This document shows, piece after piece, positions 61,306 through 64,000 of a stretch of 64,000 nucleotides of DNA. Origin of the DNA: Strix aluco (Eukaryota; Chordata; Aves; Strigiformes; Strigidae); NCBI RefSeq assembly GCF_031877795.1, contig NC_133971.1, positions 1,474,501-1,538,500 of the forward strand, in the 5' to 3' direction. Positions within the stretch are counted from its first letter, which is position 1. Each line of letters begins with the position of its first letter. The notes beneath the pieces are model-generated. The model worked only from the letters and a program-made list of their open reading frames with translations, searched no databases and was not told where the DNA came from. Position numbers and translations under genes: made by a program.

Positions 61306-64000
61306 CTAGGAATGAGATATCTTTGTAAGTAAAAGAACAGCTTAATAAAAAAATCCCTACAAGACCTATCAGGAAATCTCTAAATAAAATGTCGGTAATA
61401 TAATAAAACAGGGAGAAGATTATAGATTAAACCAGAAATATCACTTATTGCCTGATCCAATAAGCTGCTGTCATCTAGAAAGGCCTTCACTCTCACTAAA
61501 CTGGGCTTTCACTGAAAAGATAGCAGGTTTCAGAATGTGCTTCTCTTCTCAGATCTGAATACATCTACCCTTTTAAAAAACAAATTACAGTTCACACACT
61601 CAATAACTTGTCTATAATTTATTCTGGAAAGGTACGCAAAGGAGTGTTAATATTTCCAAAAGCTCAGAGTACATCCCACAATACATGGCTGGAGCAGTAA
61701 GATAATTAGTACCACTGAACAGCTAAAGAAATTAGAGGAAAATGTAAAATCATGAAATACATCATTTATGAGTACACATTATAAAACCATAAACCATGTA
61801 ACTGTTTTATCTCCCTAGTTCTCCTATTCCCATATAGCATGTCAGAGCAGCAGCTAATGCTACAGATAGCACAGGTATCGATCCCAGTGGATTTCAAAGC
61901 TCTGAAGATCTTCTTAATGGCACAGGGCTTCCTTCTTATTCTCTGCCACTCACGACAGCAAAACACTTAACTCTGCAAGCTTTCAGAGGACCCAGAAGGA
62001 TCTAATGGCTTTCATGAAATGCTGTATCTGCCCTGCAATTTCCCTGTTATTGTCTGTACTCTCAGCTTTCCAAACCTTTATTTCCACAGATTAATGATAC
62101 GAAAGAGGAGGTATTGAAGATCTCAGCTACACTGCTATTTACATCTTTCCTCTAGCCCAGGTTCAAGCCAAAGGTAAGATGCACAAACCAGTTACCACCA
62201 TATTGCTGACTGAAGCACAGGTAACTTCTGTTTTGAAATCCAGCTATTTTGTTTGATCACACAGCCTGAGGCTCTAGTAAATTCAAAGAAACTGGGATAG
62301 GGAGTCACAACTGAAAGAGGCAGAGTCGGTAAGATCACGGATTGGACTGCTGAGAATTAAACAGTTACATAAATTTATTGTTGCTTTAGTCCCTGACAAG
62401 AGGCCTTTATGGCCTCTGCCAAAAAACATGGCTCCTAATGTACATTAGATAAAGATACTCAAGACATCCTATCATTTGTTTTAAAATTGGTTTAAAATTT
62501 AGATTAACATAGACTTTGAGGCCAGTCGTGGTTTTGAGGTCTATGGAGTGCACTGCTATTAGTGAGACAGTTTCCAAAAATGTTTCGGTAATAAAAAAAA
62601 AAACATTAGCAGCTCAGGTCAAACCTGAAAAAGCTTCTGAAAGACGTTATAGTTAATCACAGCCGAAGTCTCAGTGAATGAGCTCTACCTCAGCATTAGA
62701 TATTTAGTTTCTCTGCAAATGTTTCACTTCTCGGATTCCTAATGTGTGCCGTTGTTACATTAGCAATAAATAAAGCGGCTCATCTAGACAATTTTCTTTT
62801 AATCAAGTCTTTGTGCATCTGGCGTTTGCAACTCACATTTATTTCAATTTTCTCATTCATATATGCACTATTAAAATCTTCACATTATTTCCTTCGGAAA
62901 TAATGGTTGCATTCATACTTTTGTAATGTTAATTATATGCAAACAGCACATCTAAAGAGCAATCATAAACTGTTTAATGGCAGTCAAAGAACAACTTTGC
63001 TGTCGCCTGGATTTAAGATGTGTGAAGATGACTGAGTACATTGTGAATGTACAAGCATGTTACTACCCGCCCTCATCTGGTGATCCTACCAGCATCCATC
63101 TTTTTATACTGTAATTGAAACTTGTACCTCTTGAAAATTCTGGTACTAGGAGAAACAGCAACATTGACACATTATTAGGAAATACACTGAAACAAAGCTG
63201 CTTTGGGAGAGTGTGAGGCCTTTTGCATTACATCCAAGATAAGGCGGAACTGGAGAACTGGTTTTCAGCTGATTTCTAAAGGGTAAGGAAGAATGATATA
63301 AACTGAGCTGACAAACTTTTTTCAGTACCAGGAGATATCTATTCTAGGGCCTTAACATTCAGGAAGCTGTACAAAGCTGCACTGGCCTGCATTCTGGCTG
63401 ATGAGGAGCTAGCAGTTTCTTGTGAAGCACTGCTGGTACAATCATTGAAACTTTGAGCAGAAACAAACAAAAACGCAAGGTCTACAAACAATGTGTTGTG
63501 TTTTATATAGTGTAAAGTGGAAGAGAAGCTGACAAAAGAGAAGTAAATATCTTAGAGGAGATGATAGATAACAGAACACTTAGCTGAGTTAAGCCTTGCT
63601 AGCAGAAGCAAACTGAGATGACTGAATATAGTATGTATTATCTGTTAATTTAGTTTGTAGGTTTTCTTTTACTTCAATAGCATTATTGGAAATGTTTATT
63701 GGAGCTATTTTTAAAAAGTCATAAATACACTGCCTATGAAGTCCCATATCAGATGCTAGCAATGGATATTACACAAAGCAATAAAACACAGTGGCAGGTC
63801 ATGCATAAGTATTAGAGTTAGGCTTAAAATTTCCAAACAAAAAATTATATTAACAGTACAGAATAACCACTTCAGTTTACATGTGTTAAGAAAACTGCAG
63901 GTTTTTTCCCATAAATTCAATAAACTAAACATTAACATTAAATTTCAATGCAAATCTGTTCAGTAACAGAAATGCACGCAGCATTTTTCCCATTAGTGGT
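61306..64000 (-). other. SLF1: SLF1 intron, upstream part
   Basis: No further SLF1 exon was found. In mammals the next segment upstream is a poorly conserved, lysine-rich region, so a short exon could be missed by eye. Nothing else recognised. Confidence 0.55.

Overview
The window is bird nuclear DNA. It has spliced vertebrate genes with large introns, several CR1 LINE fragments and avian-type endogenous retrovirus LTRs. I recognise two protein-coding genes. They point towards each other and both run off the window. The same convergent pair, MCTP1 then SLF1, sits together at human 5q15; human 5q15 material lies on the bird Z chromosome, so this is probably a Z-linked piece (inference). The species cannot be named from the sequence.

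Layout. 1-18268 (+): the 3' end of MCTP1, made of a long upstream intron and the last four coding exons (10362-10471, 13387-13496, 16984-17081, 18197-18268). Together they encode the last 129 residues, including the C-terminal membrane segment. 18269 to about 21.1 kb is probably 3' UTR, with three AATAAA sites. About 21.1-38.6 kb is intergenic and repeat-rich. It holds an inverted pair of CR1 copies (22265-23137 on -, about 27330-28450 on +), two more CR1 pieces, and a decayed ERV. The ERV has a 5' LTR at 34848-35435, a tRNA-Ser-like primer binding site, gag-like and pol remnants, and a CR1 nested inside it. 39188-61305 (-): eleven exons of SLF1 that join in phase into one open frame of exactly 660 codons plus stop. 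They cover the C-terminal two thirds of the protein, with the ankyrin repeats and the C-terminal domain. The BRCT-coding exons should lie beyond 64 kb. SLF1 introns hold two solo ERVL-type LTRs, a partial ERVK-type LTR, a 69-bp AAT microsatellite and an unexplained promoter- or LTR-like segment near 41.0 kb.

The two genes do not form a functional unit. MCTP1 is a C2-domain membrane protein. SLF1 recruits the SMC5/6 complex to damaged DNA together with RAD18 and SLF2. I found no RNA genes, CRISPR arrays or bacterial-type operons. Nothing in the window clearly amounts to a new biological system. The best leads are the patchwork identity of the inverted CR1 pair, the tRNA-Ser-type primer site with CpG decay, the promoter-like block in the last SLF1 intron, and the two direct-repeat LTRs that bracket one SLF1 exon.
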